Assembly: GCF_014695375.1 (NCBI RefSeq)
Contig: NZ_JACJOG010000037.1
Span: 186,001-250,000, forward strand
DNA length: 64,000 nt
Direction of reading: 5' to 3'
DNA from: Coleofasciculus sp. FACHB-T130
Lineage (GTDB): Bacteria; Cyanobacteriota; Cyanobacteriia; Cyanobacteriales; FACHB-T130
Shown here: piece by piece, positions 7,381 through 15,639 of the stretch
Layout of the letters: each line of letters starts with the position of its first letter
Position numbering within the stretch: the stretch's first letter is position 1
Made by a program: the position numbers and the translations under genes
Notes under the pieces: generated by a model
The model's input: the letters and a program-made list of their open reading frames with translations, nothing else
Told to the model about the DNA's origin: nothing
Databases searched by the model: none

Positions 7381-8691
7381 ATGCTTAGTGACAGCAACCC
7401 TGACTTTCTCCGCCCAGTCTCTAGCGACGAATTTCTTCCTCCCATCAGCCGATGGACAACGCTAGGGGGATTGTTTTTAGTCGGTACTTTTGGGGTAGCT
7501 GTGATGCTTGCCGCTTATACGCAGTACAACATTACTGTTAAAGCCGCTGCCGTTGTGCGTCCTATAGGTGAGCTGCGCATCGTGCAAGCTTCAACAGAAG
7601 GAACGATTGAAAGCATCTCTGTGAAAGAAAATCAGGTCGTGAAACAAGGGGATGCGATCGCGATTCTGGATAACTCCCAACTCCAGACGAAAAAAAGCCA
7701 ACTGCAAGGCAATATCCAGAATAACCAACTGCAACTGAGTCAAATCGCAGCTCAAATTAGTGCCCTTGACAGCCAGCAAAAGGCAGAGTGGAACTTGATG
7801 AATCGCAACATTGCGGTTTCTCAAGCGGATCTGGGTCGTAACCAACGAGACTATCAAGAGAAGGAAATCATAACTAAGGCAGAAGTGCAAGAAGCACAGG
7901 CATCTGTGGATTTAGCAAGGGCGCAGATGAATCAATATCAACAGCTAGCAAATACGGGCGCGATCGCTCAACTGCAAATCAAGGAAAAAGAAGAAGCTTT
8001 CAAAGCCGCGCAAGCGAGACTACAACGGGCAAAAGCCATGCTTAATCCCAGTGCGGCACCCGTAGTAATTGCTAACGAGCGAATCGCTCAAGAAAGAGCA
8101 ACGGGTGAATCTACCTTAGCAACATTGAACAAAGAACGAAAAACCCTGATTCAGCGTCAAATTGAAATTCAAAATCAACTCAACAGCGACACCCGCGAAC
8201 TCAAACAAATCGGGATGGAACTGCAAAAAAGCGTGATTCGTGCTCCAGCATCTGGCACCATCCTCAAACTAGAACTGCGAAATGCCTCTCAGGTGGTGCG
8301 TGCAGCCGAACCAATTGCTCAAATTGCTCCCAGCAACACGCCACTCATCGTGAAAGCGCGGGTAGCGGCTCAGGATATCGGGAAAGTGGCGGTTGGGCAA
8401 AAGGTACAAATGCGGGTTTCTGCCTATCCCTATCCCGATTATGGAACTCTCTCCGGAAAAGTGAGCGCGATCGCACCCGATGCGATCGCGCCTGAAAATA
8501 ATAACGCCAACGCGCCTGCGGTTCCGCCCTCCTACGAAGTAACCATCCAGCCAGAAAAAATAAATCTGATCAAAGGCGATCGCCCCTATCCAATTCAACC
8601 AGGGATGGAAATTGCCGCAGAGATTATTTCTAGAGAAGAAACCGTACTCACATTTATTCTTAGAAAGGCAAGGCTGCTCACCGATTTGTAG
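7381..8691 (+). CDS. HlyD-family membrane fusion protein (peptide/protein export adaptor)
   Basis: This 436-residue protein is the periplasmic adaptor of a type I export system. It has a short cytoplasmic N-terminus, one transmembrane helix (about 27-47), a beta strand leading into a lipoyl-like half (VVKQGDAIAILDNSQL, about 88-105), a long coiled coil (about 105-285), the second lipoyl half (VIRAPASGTILKLEL, about 288-302) and a beta-barrel region to the C-terminus. It would bridge an inner-membrane ABC exporter to an outer-membrane TolC-like channel. No ABC transporter or peptidase gene is adjacent; the next gene is SirB1. The neighbouring double-glycine peptides are the obvious candidate cargo. 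A small hairpin overlaps the weak ribosome binding site. Confidence 0.9.
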   Translation: MLSDSNPDFLRPVSSDEFLPPISRWTTLGGLFLVGTFGVAVMLAAYTQYNITVKAAAVVRPIGELRIVQASTEGTIESISVKENQVVKQGDAIAILDNSQLQTKKSQLQGNIQNNQLQLSQIAAQISALDSQQKAEWNLMNRNIAVSQADLGRNQRDYQEKEIITKAEVQEAQASVDLARAQMNQYQQLANTGAIAQLQIKEKEEAFKAAQARLQRAKAMLNPSAAPVVIANERIAQERATGESTLATLNKERKTLIQRQIEIQNQLNSDTRELKQIGMELQKSVIRAPASGTILKLELRNASQVVRAAEPIAQIAPSNTPLIVKARVAAQDIGKVAVGQKVQMRVSAYPYPDYGTLSGKVSAIAPDAIAPENNNANAPAVPPSYEVTIQPEKINLIKGDRPYPIQPGMEIAAEIISREETVLTFILRKARLLTDL

Positions 8692-8798
8692 TTAGCCTGC
8701 TAGCACGGATGACTTGCTAATTATCCTTTAGTTGTAAGCGAGATAGCACGTTGTTTTCTACAATCAGAGGAAGAGTTTCGCTAAACAATTGAATTGCC

Positions 8799-9626
8799 AT
8801 GAACTTGCCGCTGGGTCGCCTATCCTTTTATCAGGAAATTAATCAGCCAGATGAGCAAATTAATCTGGCAAAAGCTGCTCTGGACATTGCTCAGGAAGAA
8901 TATCCAGACCTCGACCCGGATGAATACCTCAATGCCCTCGATACAATGGCAGCGGAGGTACAAGAACGTCTACCTGCCCAACGGTATCCCCTGCGGGTGA
9001 TTCAAACTATCAATCAATATCTTTACGACGACTTAGGTTTTACTGGAAATAATGAAAACTATTACGATCCTCGCAATAGCTTTTTAAATGATGTAATTGA
9101 CCGGCGCACTGGCATCCCGATCGCCCTAGCGCTAGTTTATTTAGAGATTGCACGACGCATTGATTTTCCGATGGTTGGGGTGGGGATGCCGGGGCATTTC
9201 CTGATTCGCCCACAGTTTGAGGATGTAGGAATCTTCGTGGATGCCTTCCATCGCGGCGAGATTCTGTTTGAGCAAGATTGCAGAGATAGACTTGCGAAGA
9301 TTTACCAACAGTCAGTGCAACTGCAAGCGACTTTCGTAGAACCCGTGAGTTCTCGGCGCTTTTTGACCCGGATGCTGACGAATCTGAAAATGATTTACCT
9401 GAACCGGCAGGAGTTGCAAAAAGCACTCGCCACAGTGGAACGGATTTTGCTGTTGTTCCCAGACGCACCGATGGAATTGCGCGATCGCGGTCTTCTCTAC
9501 TTCCAAATGGGACGCTGGTCAGAAGCATCCCAAGATTTAAACATTTATCTGGCGATACTTCCCAATGCGGAGGATGCTGGCGTGATTCGCCAGTTACTGA
9601 CACAAATCGAACAAGATATCTATTAG
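8799..9626 (+). CDS. SirB1 family protein (transglutaminase-like plus TPR)
   Basis: This 275-residue cytoplasmic protein has the two-part SirB1 plan: an N-terminal transglutaminase-like core (about 40-170; YDPRNSFLNDVIDRRTGIP, then GVGMPGHFLIR) and C-terminal helical TPR repeats (about 185-270). The family is widespread, and its enzymatic role is not firmly known. The usual catalytic Cys of transglutaminases is replaced in this family, and no cysteine occurs in the core motif here. It starts at ATG 8799 with no good ribosome binding site. It is convergent, with only 3 bases between stop codons, with the SRPBCC gene. Confidence 0.88.
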   Translation: MNLPLGRLSFYQEINQPDEQINLAKAALDIAQEEYPDLDPDEYLNALDTMAAEVQERLPAQRYPLRVIQTINQYLYDDLGFTGNNENYYDPRNSFLNDVIDRRTGIPIALALVYLEIARRIDFPMVGVGMPGHFLIRPQFEDVGIFVDAFHRGEILFEQDCRDRLAKIYQQSVQLQATFVEPVSSRRFLTRMLTNLKMIYLNRQELQKALATVERILLLFPDAPMELRDRGLLYFQMGRWSEASQDLNIYLAILPNAEDAGVIRQLLTQIEQDIY

Positions 9627-9629
9627 CCT

Positions 9630-10085
9630 TTAGCGATCCATCTCCTCTGCCACTCGCTTGAGACGTCGCAATTGAGCTTGCATATCGGCTTTCGTAAAGG
9701 CAGCGGCGAAGGTATTAAAACCCCAACGCACGAAAGGACTGGGAATTTCAAACTCAAAGCGATTCAGCAGGCGCGTGCCCTTTCCCGTTGCCTCTGACTG
9801 ACATTCCCAGCGATCGCGTCCTTTAAAAAATCCTTCAAATCCCCAGACAATTAGCCCTGGTTCTCGCTCCACAACTACCGTTTCGAGCGTGGGTTGCAAT
9901 AAGGGAATTTGAATAATAAACCGACTTTGACTCCCCACATCTGTTCGCCACTCTCCGACGGGTTCGCACCGCAACGCCGGATTCAGCCATCGATGCATTA
10001 AGACACGATCGGTAATGCAGCGCTCAACCACCGTTGCACTAGCATTGATTTGGATAGATTGCTCGAAAACTTCAGTAGGAGACAT
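9630..10085 (-). CDS. SRPBCC-fold (polyketide cyclase/START-like) protein
   Basis: This 151-residue protein has the pattern of the SRPBCC superfamily: an N-terminal strand and helix (FEQSIQINASATVVERCITD), a Trp-containing segment (MHRWLNPALRC), a central sheet, and a long C-terminal helix (AFTKADMQAQLRRLKRVAEEM). Such proteins bind hydrophobic ligands; in cyanobacteria this kind is uncharacterised. It reads on the minus strand directly against SirB1. No ligand can be inferred from the sequence. Confidence 0.8.
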   Translation of the reverse strand: MSPTEVFEQSIQINASATVVERCITDRVLMHRWLNPALRCEPVGEWRTDVGSQSRFIIQIPLLQPTLETVVVEREPGLIVWGFEGFFKGRDRWECQSEATGKGTRLLNRFEFEIPSPFVRWGFNTFAAAFTKADMQAQLRRLKRVAEEMDR

Positions 10086-10360
10086 ACTATACAGACTTAC
10101 TGGAAGCGAACGCTACAGAAACGCAAATCGGGAAGCACCGCTAAAAATCGCAAATATTCGACTTTTTCGGCTTATTTATCTATAAAGATAGATTAAAAAC
10201 TGAGAACGCTAGTCTATATCTATCTCATCCTGTTTTAGTCGGTTTTTGATTCTCCAATGCAGTAGCGAGAGAATTTATCAGCGTAGGATAAGTCTTGGCG
10301 ATTCCTGCTAAGCAGCGTAACTTTTGTATATTTGCCCATCCGACGTTAACTCAGAACACC

Positions 10361-12124
10361 ATGAATGGAACTTGGCAAGGAATTACACTCACTCTCTTTC
10401 GAGAGGTGCCACTCAGGTTGAACGGGTTGTTAGCGCAGAGTACACCCGTACCAGCGGCGGAATCCTCTCCTGCAACCAATAATAATTTTTCGGTTGACAA
10501 TATTATCTCAGGCCTCGGCCTCAACTTAGGCAATTCGCTAGTGGATCTGATTAAGGCGATCCTAGCGTTAGTCGTTGGCTTGATCGTGGCTTCACTGGCG
10601 GCGGCGGCGGTGCGAGGACTGCTGAATCGCACAAACATCGATAATCGTTTAGCCGCTTGGATTACAGGTCGCCAAGGGGCTGAAGAAGGGCCACCTGTGG
10701 AGAAATGGATCTCCAGTGTGGTGTTCTGGCTGATTATGCTCTTTGCCATCGTTGCTAGTTTACAGACTTTAAAACTAACAGCGGTTGCTGGTCCTCTTAA
10801 CACTCTGTTAGAGCAAGTCACTCAGTTCATCCCCAAACTCGTTAGTGCAGCGATTCTGTTAGGAATTGCCTGGGTACTGGCAACCTTGACAAAGCTAGTG
10901 GTAACGCGGGGACTGCGGGCGCTGCGGTTAGACGAACGTTTGGGCGAGCAAACGGGAGGTACGGCACCGGGGGATACGACGCCGGGGGGTACGACGCCAA
11001 GGACAAACCAGTATTCTCTGAGCGATACCTTAGGCAACGCTCTGTACTGGTTCATCTTTTTGCTATTTTTACCGCTGATCTTAGATGCCCTACAGCTACA
11101 GCAGGCACTGGGTCCGGTTAATAACCTGCTAAATCAAATTTTGGCAGCAGTACCGAATATTTTGACGGCTATCGTCATCGGTGCAGCAGGTTGGTTGCTG
11201 GCGCAGGTGGTGCGGCGGATTGTTACAAATCTGCTGACAGCAACCGGAACGGATCGGTTAGGTGCAAGATTTGGAATTTCACGGGCAACCGGCGGACAAA
11301 CGCTTTCTTGGCTGATCGGGACAATTGTTTTTGTTCTGATTTTAATCCCGACCGCGATCGCTGCTCTCAATGCTTTGGGAATTGCAGCAATTTCGGTTCC
11401 AGCGATCGCCATGTTGACCCAGATTCTCAACGCGATTCCGCTAATCTTTACAGCGGCGTTGATTCTCGGCATCGCTTATGTAGTTGGACACTTTGTTTCA
11501 GAGTTAGTCACCAACATCCTCACCAGCATCGGATTCAACAATATTTTCTACTGGCTGGGACTCCAATCTAAGCCTTACACCCGCGCCACGCCAATTCTAC
11601 CTCCGGCTCCAGAGGCACAGATACTGCCTACCGGACAAGAAACTATCCTTCAGGAACCGACGCCTCCCACCCGCACCCCGTCAGAACTCGCCGGGATTGT
11701 GGTATTGGTTGGCATTATGCTGTTTGCGACAGTAGCAGCAACCAATATTCTGCAAATTCCGGCGCTGACTCTGTTGGTCAGCGGCATTGTGGTGATATTA
11801 GGTCGCATTCTCGCCGGTTTGGTGGTGTTTGCGATTGGTCTGTATCTCGCGAACCTCGCCTTTAACTTGATTACCAGTTCCGGTACTCGCCAAGCGCGGA
11901 TACTCGGACAAACTGCTCGGATTGCGATTATCGCCCTGGTTTCAGCAATGGCGCTGCAACAGATGGGAATTGCTAGCGATATCGTTAACTTAGCTTTTGG
12001 ATTGCTATTGGGAGCGATCGCTGTCGCGATCGCCTTGGCTTTCGGGTTGGGTAGCCGCGATGTTGCAGCTGGGCAAGTCCGCGAATGGCTGGCATCCTTT
12101 AAAGAAGATAAAACGCCTCGCTAA
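10361..12124 (+). CDS. MscS-superfamily-like channel with repeated TM_helix modules
   Basis: This membrane protein of about 587 residues is built from repeated pairs of hydrophobic helices of the TM_helix type found at the N-terminus of many small-conductance mechanosensitive channels. There are four or five copies, each with a glycine/alanine-rich helix followed by a motif like LNQILAAVPNILTAIVIGAAGWLLA. A Gly/Thr/Pro-rich linker lies near residue 205-225 (GGTAPGDTTPGGTTP). No MscS beta-domain follows, so the gating mechanism may differ from MscS. The frame opens at a TTG at 10295; the ATG at 10361 is preferred. A hairpin terminator follows the gene. Ion conductance is inferred from family resemblance only. 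Confidence 0.8.
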   Translation: MNGTWQGITLTLFREVPLRLNGLLAQSTPVPAAESSPATNNNFSVDNIISGLGLNLGNSLVDLIKAILALVVGLIVASLAAAAVRGLLNRTNIDNRLAAWITGRQGAEEGPPVEKWISSVVFWLIMLFAIVASLQTLKLTAVAGPLNTLLEQVTQFIPKLVSAAILLGIAWVLATLTKLVVTRGLRALRLDERLGEQTGGTAPGDTTPGGTTPRTNQYSLSDTLGNALYWFIFLLFLPLILDALQLQQALGPVNNLLNQILAAVPNILTAIVIGAAGWLLAQVVRRIVTNLLTATGTDRLGARFGISRATGGQTLSWLIGTIVFVLILIPTAIAALNALGIAAISVPAIAMLTQILNAIPLIFTAALILGIAYVVGHFVSELVTNILTSIGFNNIFYWLGLQSKPYTRATPILPPAPEAQILPTGQETILQEPTPPTRTPSELAGIVVLVGIMLFATVAATNILQIPALTLLVSGIVVILGRILAGLVVFAIGLYLANLAFNLITSSGTRQARILGQTARIAIIALVSAMALQQMGIASDIVNLAFGLLLGAIAVAIALAFGLGSRDVAAGQVREWLASFKEDKTPR

Positions 12125-12152
12125 TCACAAATTTTCTTGGTCAGTTAAACGT

Positions 12153-12179
12153 AGGGTGGGCATCCGTGTCCACCCTTTT
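12153..12179 (+). terminator. Terminator after the MscS-like gene
   Basis: The stem GGGTGG/CCACCC has a 10-base loop and is followed by TTTT, 28 bases past the stop codon. Confidence 0.7.
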
Positions 12180-12199
12180 CAAATGTTCCTCACGCACCA

Positions 12200-12832
12200 T
12201 CATTCCTTAGTACCTGCTTGCTTGAGCAACTCAAGTATTTTGGTGTGTCCTTTATACTTGGCAATATCTAAGGGTGAGTTTCCATTCTTGTCTTGTTCTG
12301 TTACATTAGCCCCTTGGTTAATTAAGCTTTTAACCTCATCAATATTGTTTCTAGCTATAGCCAATAAGAGTTTGTCATTTTCATTCTGACTTTGTCCTAA
12401 AGACTCTTCCCAGTCTGCCCAAGACTGTTCTAGTTCATGCTTTTCCTCTAGTTCTAATTCTTTTTCAATATCTTTAAGGGTAATAATAAGGCGATTCAGT
12501 ATAGCTTTTTGCTCTCGATTTAGGAAAATCTCATTGATTTTTTCAATTCGGCTGCAAAATAAGTCTGAAAAACCTCTCTCTTGCAAAACACTTCTGGCTA
12601 GCCTGGGGAGAAAGTAACACAAAGCTTCATCCGAAATGAGCGAGTAATCACAGATCATCATTGAGCATTGCTCGTCGCTCATTTCATCTTTTAAAACTTC
12701 ACCAAAATCTCGCTGAATCGCTAAATATTCACCCTCAATAACTCCCTTTTTTGGAAGAATAGGGATGATCAAAGGCTTTTTGAAGGCTGAGAAAGCTTGG
12801 TTAATATCATCTAATAAAGACTTATCTTCCAT
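12200..12832 (-). CDS. Ankyrin-repeat protein with DUF6714-like N-terminal domain
   Basis: This 210-residue soluble protein has an N-terminal part (about 5-110) with LIIPILP, EGEYLAIQRDFGEVL and ISDEALCYFLPRLARSVLQ. The spacing resembles DUF6714, a family of unknown function. After a charged helical linker (about 110-140), the C-terminus carries about two ankyrin repeats (LLLAIARNNIDEVKSLINQGANV and NGNSPLDIAKYKGHTKILELL). The gene is AT-richer than its neighbours and is flanked by long hairpin DNA, which is compatible with acquisition. Ankyrin repeats imply protein binding. Whether it acts alone, for example as an immunity-type protein, cannot be read from the sequence. Confidence 0.75.
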   Translation of the reverse strand: MEDKSLLDDINQAFSAFKKPLIIPILPKKGVIEGEYLAIQRDFGEVLKDEMSDEQCSMMICDYSLISDEALCYFLPRLARSVLQERGFSDLFCSRIEKINEIFLNREQKAILNRLIITLKDIEKELELEEKHELEQSWADWEESLGQSQNENDKLLLAIARNNIDEVKSLINQGANVTEQDKNGNSPLDIAKYKGHTKILELLKQAGTKE

Positions 12833-13048
12833 TCTTTTTGCTATAGAGGTTGGAAAAAAGAGAGTTTACAATTTATTTATAATATCTATATTTTGATTTG
12901 CTTTTTAGTACCTTTTCTGGAACTCGCGCAGAGGACATTGTCCTCCGCGCTCCAACTACAACGTCTAGTCAGACAAATACAATTACTATATTATGACTTT
13001 AACATGCACAAAACAAGCATTTTATTATAAGTATATTCGAGCTAAATA

Positions 13049-13083
13049 AAATACATCGATCAGTTGCACTGATCGATGTATTT
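13049..13083. terminator. Long perfect hairpin (bidirectional terminator-like)
   Basis: A 16-bp perfect stem (AAATACATCGATCAGT paired with its complement at 13068-13083) has a 3-base loop (TGC) and is followed on both strands by AT-rich bases. It lies between the stop of the GTPase gene and the start of the ankyrin gene, both on the minus strand, so ending GTPase transcription is a plausible role. Confidence 0.55.
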
Positions 13084-13114
13084 ATAAATCGAATTAGATG
13101 AATTTCAAGTAATA

Positions 13115-13155
13115 AAAAACAAGCGATCGCTTGTTTTTAAAAAGAGCGATCGCTT
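13115..13155. repeat. HIP1-centred palindromes in tandem
   Basis: A perfect 24-base palindrome (13115-13138) centred on GCGATCGC is followed after 7 bases by a second HIP1 core (13146-13153), with an identical CGATCGCTTGTTTT flank. The run of Ts read on the minus strand could help terminate the GTPase gene, whose stop is only a few bases away. Confidence 0.6.
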
Positions 13156-13158
13156 GTT

Positions 13159-14637
13159 TTAATTCACTAACTTTGCACTCAACTCATTCTTAATCCGATT
13201 CAAAATTGAGGCTTCATCCAGTGAAGTCAGAATGCGACTTACCACGGCTTTTGGGCCATCGGGACCCCAGGAAGCGCCGTTCGCCAAGTAAGTCTTAGTG
13301 ACTTGTCCAATCCCGTAAGAAGAAACCCCTGAAACACCTGCCTGAGTCACGGCAACTGATAGATAGGGACCTAAAGACACCCCACCCGTTGCGGGTGCGG
13401 AGAGTCCTAAGAGACTTTTCAGGGAACTCAGTCCCAAAGTTGCCAAAAGTTCGCTAGCACTAATTCCGCCCATACTGATGGCAATTTTTTGTAGCAGTCC
13501 CACCGCTCCCGGCTGGGTCATGGGGATGCCGTAGAGTTTAGATAAGGTGAGAATCATTGCCACGTCGATGACGGCACCGCTGAGGAGATCGACAACCGTG
13601 ACCGGGTTGAGGGCGATCGCAACTGCCTTCGTCATCACCCCTTTCCAGATGATCTGATTCGCACTTTCATCGCGAATCTGCATCTTCCTAGCAATCATCT
13701 GTTCGTTCACATCATCGGCATACAGCATGGTGTTGAGCGCTACCAAAGCCTTGCCTTCTCGGTGCAAAATTTCCAGAATTTTCAGCTTCAAATCCAGAAC
13801 TTGGGGCGTTCCCGGTCGTCGCTGCACTGCCCTCGTTCCGTCAGGACGGCGAACCGCCTGCGCCACCAGGGGAGAGGCAGCAACCATTACAATTTCATCC
13901 GGTGAGAGCAATTCCCGCACCCGTTCATCCCGAATTTTGCGATAAATCGCCATCCGGTCGGCATCCGGATACTGGTCAATTTTGTTAAATACCAGCAACA
14001 TCGGTTTACCGACTTCCCGCAATTGCGAGAGCGCCTCGTATTCCACCTTGTTCATGTCGCCCGAAATGACAAACAGCAGCAAGTCTGCTTGTCTGGCAAC
14101 TTGTCTGGCTAAGGTTTCGCGGGTTTCTCCGTCTACTTCGTCAATTCCAGGGGTGTCAATTAGCTCGATTTGGGAATTGCCCGCACTCGGCAGCGTGACT
14201 CGTAGGATATCGCTGACGCTTCCCGTCTCATTCTCCTGAGTCAGTTGCCAGCTGGCACCTTGATGGGTGCGGGTGACGCCATGAAGCGGTCCCGTTTCAA
14301 ACACGTTCTGACCTAATAAGGCGTTCAGTACTGAAGATTTACCCCGTCCCACCATCCCAAAGGCGGCAATCTGGACGACTGAGCGATCTAACTTCTCAAG
14401 CATCGTTGCCAAATCATCAATCTCGGATTCCAGTCCCGTCCGCTCTTGGGGTGTTAGATCCAGGTTATCTACCAAATCTCGCAGAGCATTTTGCGCCTTT
14501 TTGTAATTTAGTTCTGCTTGGATGTCATCAAAGCTCAAAATGGCGTTATCTAGTTCCCGATCCAAATCTGTTGCGTCCGGGGTTTGTGAAGGGAACTGGC
14601 TGGCATTTGGGGTTCGGTCAGACGATAAACGACTCAA
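13159..14637 (-). CDS. Dynamin-like/Era-type GTPase with hydrophobic DUF697-like C-terminus
   Basis: This 492-residue GTPase has a helical N-terminus (20-100) and then the G domain. G1 is GMVGRGKSSVLN (about 122-133), G3 is IDTPGID (about 180), G4 is NKIDQ (about 234), and a likely G5 is VAASPL. The C-terminal third (about 320-450) is hydrophobic and Gly/Ala-rich, like the DUF697 region of YcjF-type GTPases that sit on the inner membrane. The start is a TTG at 14637: AAGGTG lies 6 bases upstream and the next in-frame ATG would cost most of the G domain's N-terminal helices. It may remodel membranes or act as a chloroplast-type envelope GTPase; the target is unknown. Confidence 0.88.
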   Translation of the reverse strand: MSRLSSDRTPNASQFPSQTPDATDLDRELDNAILSFDDIQAELNYKKAQNALRDLVDNLDLTPQERTGLESEIDDLATMLEKLDRSVVQIAAFGMVGRGKSSVLNALLGQNVFETGPLHGVTRTHQGASWQLTQENETGSVSDILRVTLPSAGNSQIELIDTPGIDEVDGETRETLARQVARQADLLLFVISGDMNKVEYEALSQLREVGKPMLLVFNKIDQYPDADRMAIYRKIRDERVRELLSPDEIVMVAASPLVAQAVRRPDGTRAVQRRPGTPQVLDLKLKILEILHREGKALVALNTMLYADDVNEQMIARKMQIRDESANQIIWKGVMTKAVAIALNPVTVVDLLSGAVIDVAMILTLSKLYGIPMTQPGAVGLLQKIAISMGGISASELLATLGLSSLKSLLGLSAPATGGVSLGPYLSVAVTQAGVSGVSSYGIGQVTKTYLANGASWGPDGPKAVVSRILTSLDEASILNRIKNELSAKLVN

Positions 14638-14840
14638 AATTGCACCTTTTTTGCTCAGATGTTACTCTTCTTTCATCCTAGTCAATACCGATCTAGTCTG
14701 GCACTTTCCATATCCAGAGGGATATTTTTACTCGGTTCGTGCCAGCTCAGTATCAGCTGTGAGAATGATGTTATCTCGAAGGCGATCGCAATAAGTTTAG
14801 TATTGTTGCTGAATGAAGGTATTTGATCGGCACAGCGATT

Positions 14841-15104
14841 GTGAGTTCTAAGCGTTTACCTCAAACTACTGCCCACGTCCGAATTACCCATCTTTCCTGG
14901 CAACGGGGCTTTCTAGCAGGGGAAGTCACGGCGGCAGAATATGAATGGCAGTTCCAGTGGTGTTTCCGACAGGGTCAATTGTCGGTGACACCTTCTTTGG
15001 GACGCGCTTTAATTCAGGAACCTCTGGGTCGATTTTTAGAACAGAAAGATTACCAGCTAGAGCCTGGAGGGGACTATGCGTTTACGATCCGGGCGGAACT
15101 TTAA
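14841..15104 (+). CDS. DUF3146 family protein, cyanobacterial, unknown function
   Basis: This small soluble protein of about 87 residues is rich in Gln, Trp and Phe. QTTAHVRITHLSWQRG and GRALIQEPLGRFLEQKDYQL match the pattern of DUF3146, found almost only in cyanobacteria. The GTG at 14841 (giving SSKRLPQ) is favoured because family members start close to this point; a TTG at 14823 is also open. The gene is convergent with the YqgF gene. No catalytic residues are evident and no function is known. Confidence 0.75.
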   Translation: MSSKRLPQTTAHVRITHLSWQRGFLAGEVTAAEYEWQFQWCFRQGQLSVTPSLGRALIQEPLGRFLEQKDYQLEPGGDYAFTIRAEL

Positions 15105-15160
15105 AAGTTTTGAGTTTTGAGTTCAGTTTAAATTAAGAAAGTTAAGAATGACAGAGTTTC

Positions 15161-15565
15161 CTAGTTCCTCGTCTCTCGTTGCTTCATGTATCTTTCGATG
15201 AGGAGGATGGCAACAATGTCATCGATTGGTCGGGGTAGACTCCGCATCCCTTGGGGAATCAGGCGTCCTAAACCTTGGGGAGGGTACATTTGCCAATAGC
15301 GATCGCGTGCTTCCAATGTACTGTAGCGCTCATCTACCAGGACAATTGGCACCGACGTTGGAAATTGCTGAAGTTTCTTTTTCCAACTTTTGGAAGTGGT
15401 TTGATCGCCCATCACTAGAGTATCAATTGGAAATTTTTCACACAACTCAAGGAGCGTTGCGATCGCTGCTTCTGCTGGTACAACCTGGTGGTAATGCAGA
15501 GAATTGTCTTTCCCCACTACGGCTAAACCACACTTATCGCGCCCTGGATCGAACCCTAAAATCAT
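15161..15565 (-). CDS. YqgF/RuvX-like RNase H-fold nuclease (pre-16S rRNA processing)
   Basis: The protein has 134 residues with an RNase H-like fold. The N-terminal GFDPGRDKCGLAVV carries the first catalytic Asp, a middle strand holds DTLVMGD with an acidic residue, and DERYSTLEAR follows (about 80) as in YqgF/RuvX. The C-terminal PIDDIVAILLIERYM supplies the last Asp pair. The family acts in rRNA 5'-end maturation and was earlier predicted to be a Holliday junction resolvase. It lies 74 bp downstream of the DUF3084 gene on the same strand, a neighbourhood I associate with cyanobacteria, and the two are probably co-transcribed. Confidence 0.85.
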   Translation of the reverse strand: MILGFDPGRDKCGLAVVGKDNSLHYHQVVPAEAAIATLLELCEKFPIDTLVMGDQTTSKSWKKKLQQFPTSVPIVLVDERYSTLEARDRYWQMYPPQGLGRLIPQGMRSLPRPIDDIVAILLIERYMKQRETRN

Positions 15566-15639
15566 CTGAATTGGCTAATCGCTAATTTACAAATGGTTAA
15601 TTGCCATTAGTCATCATCTCATCACTAATGACTAATAAA

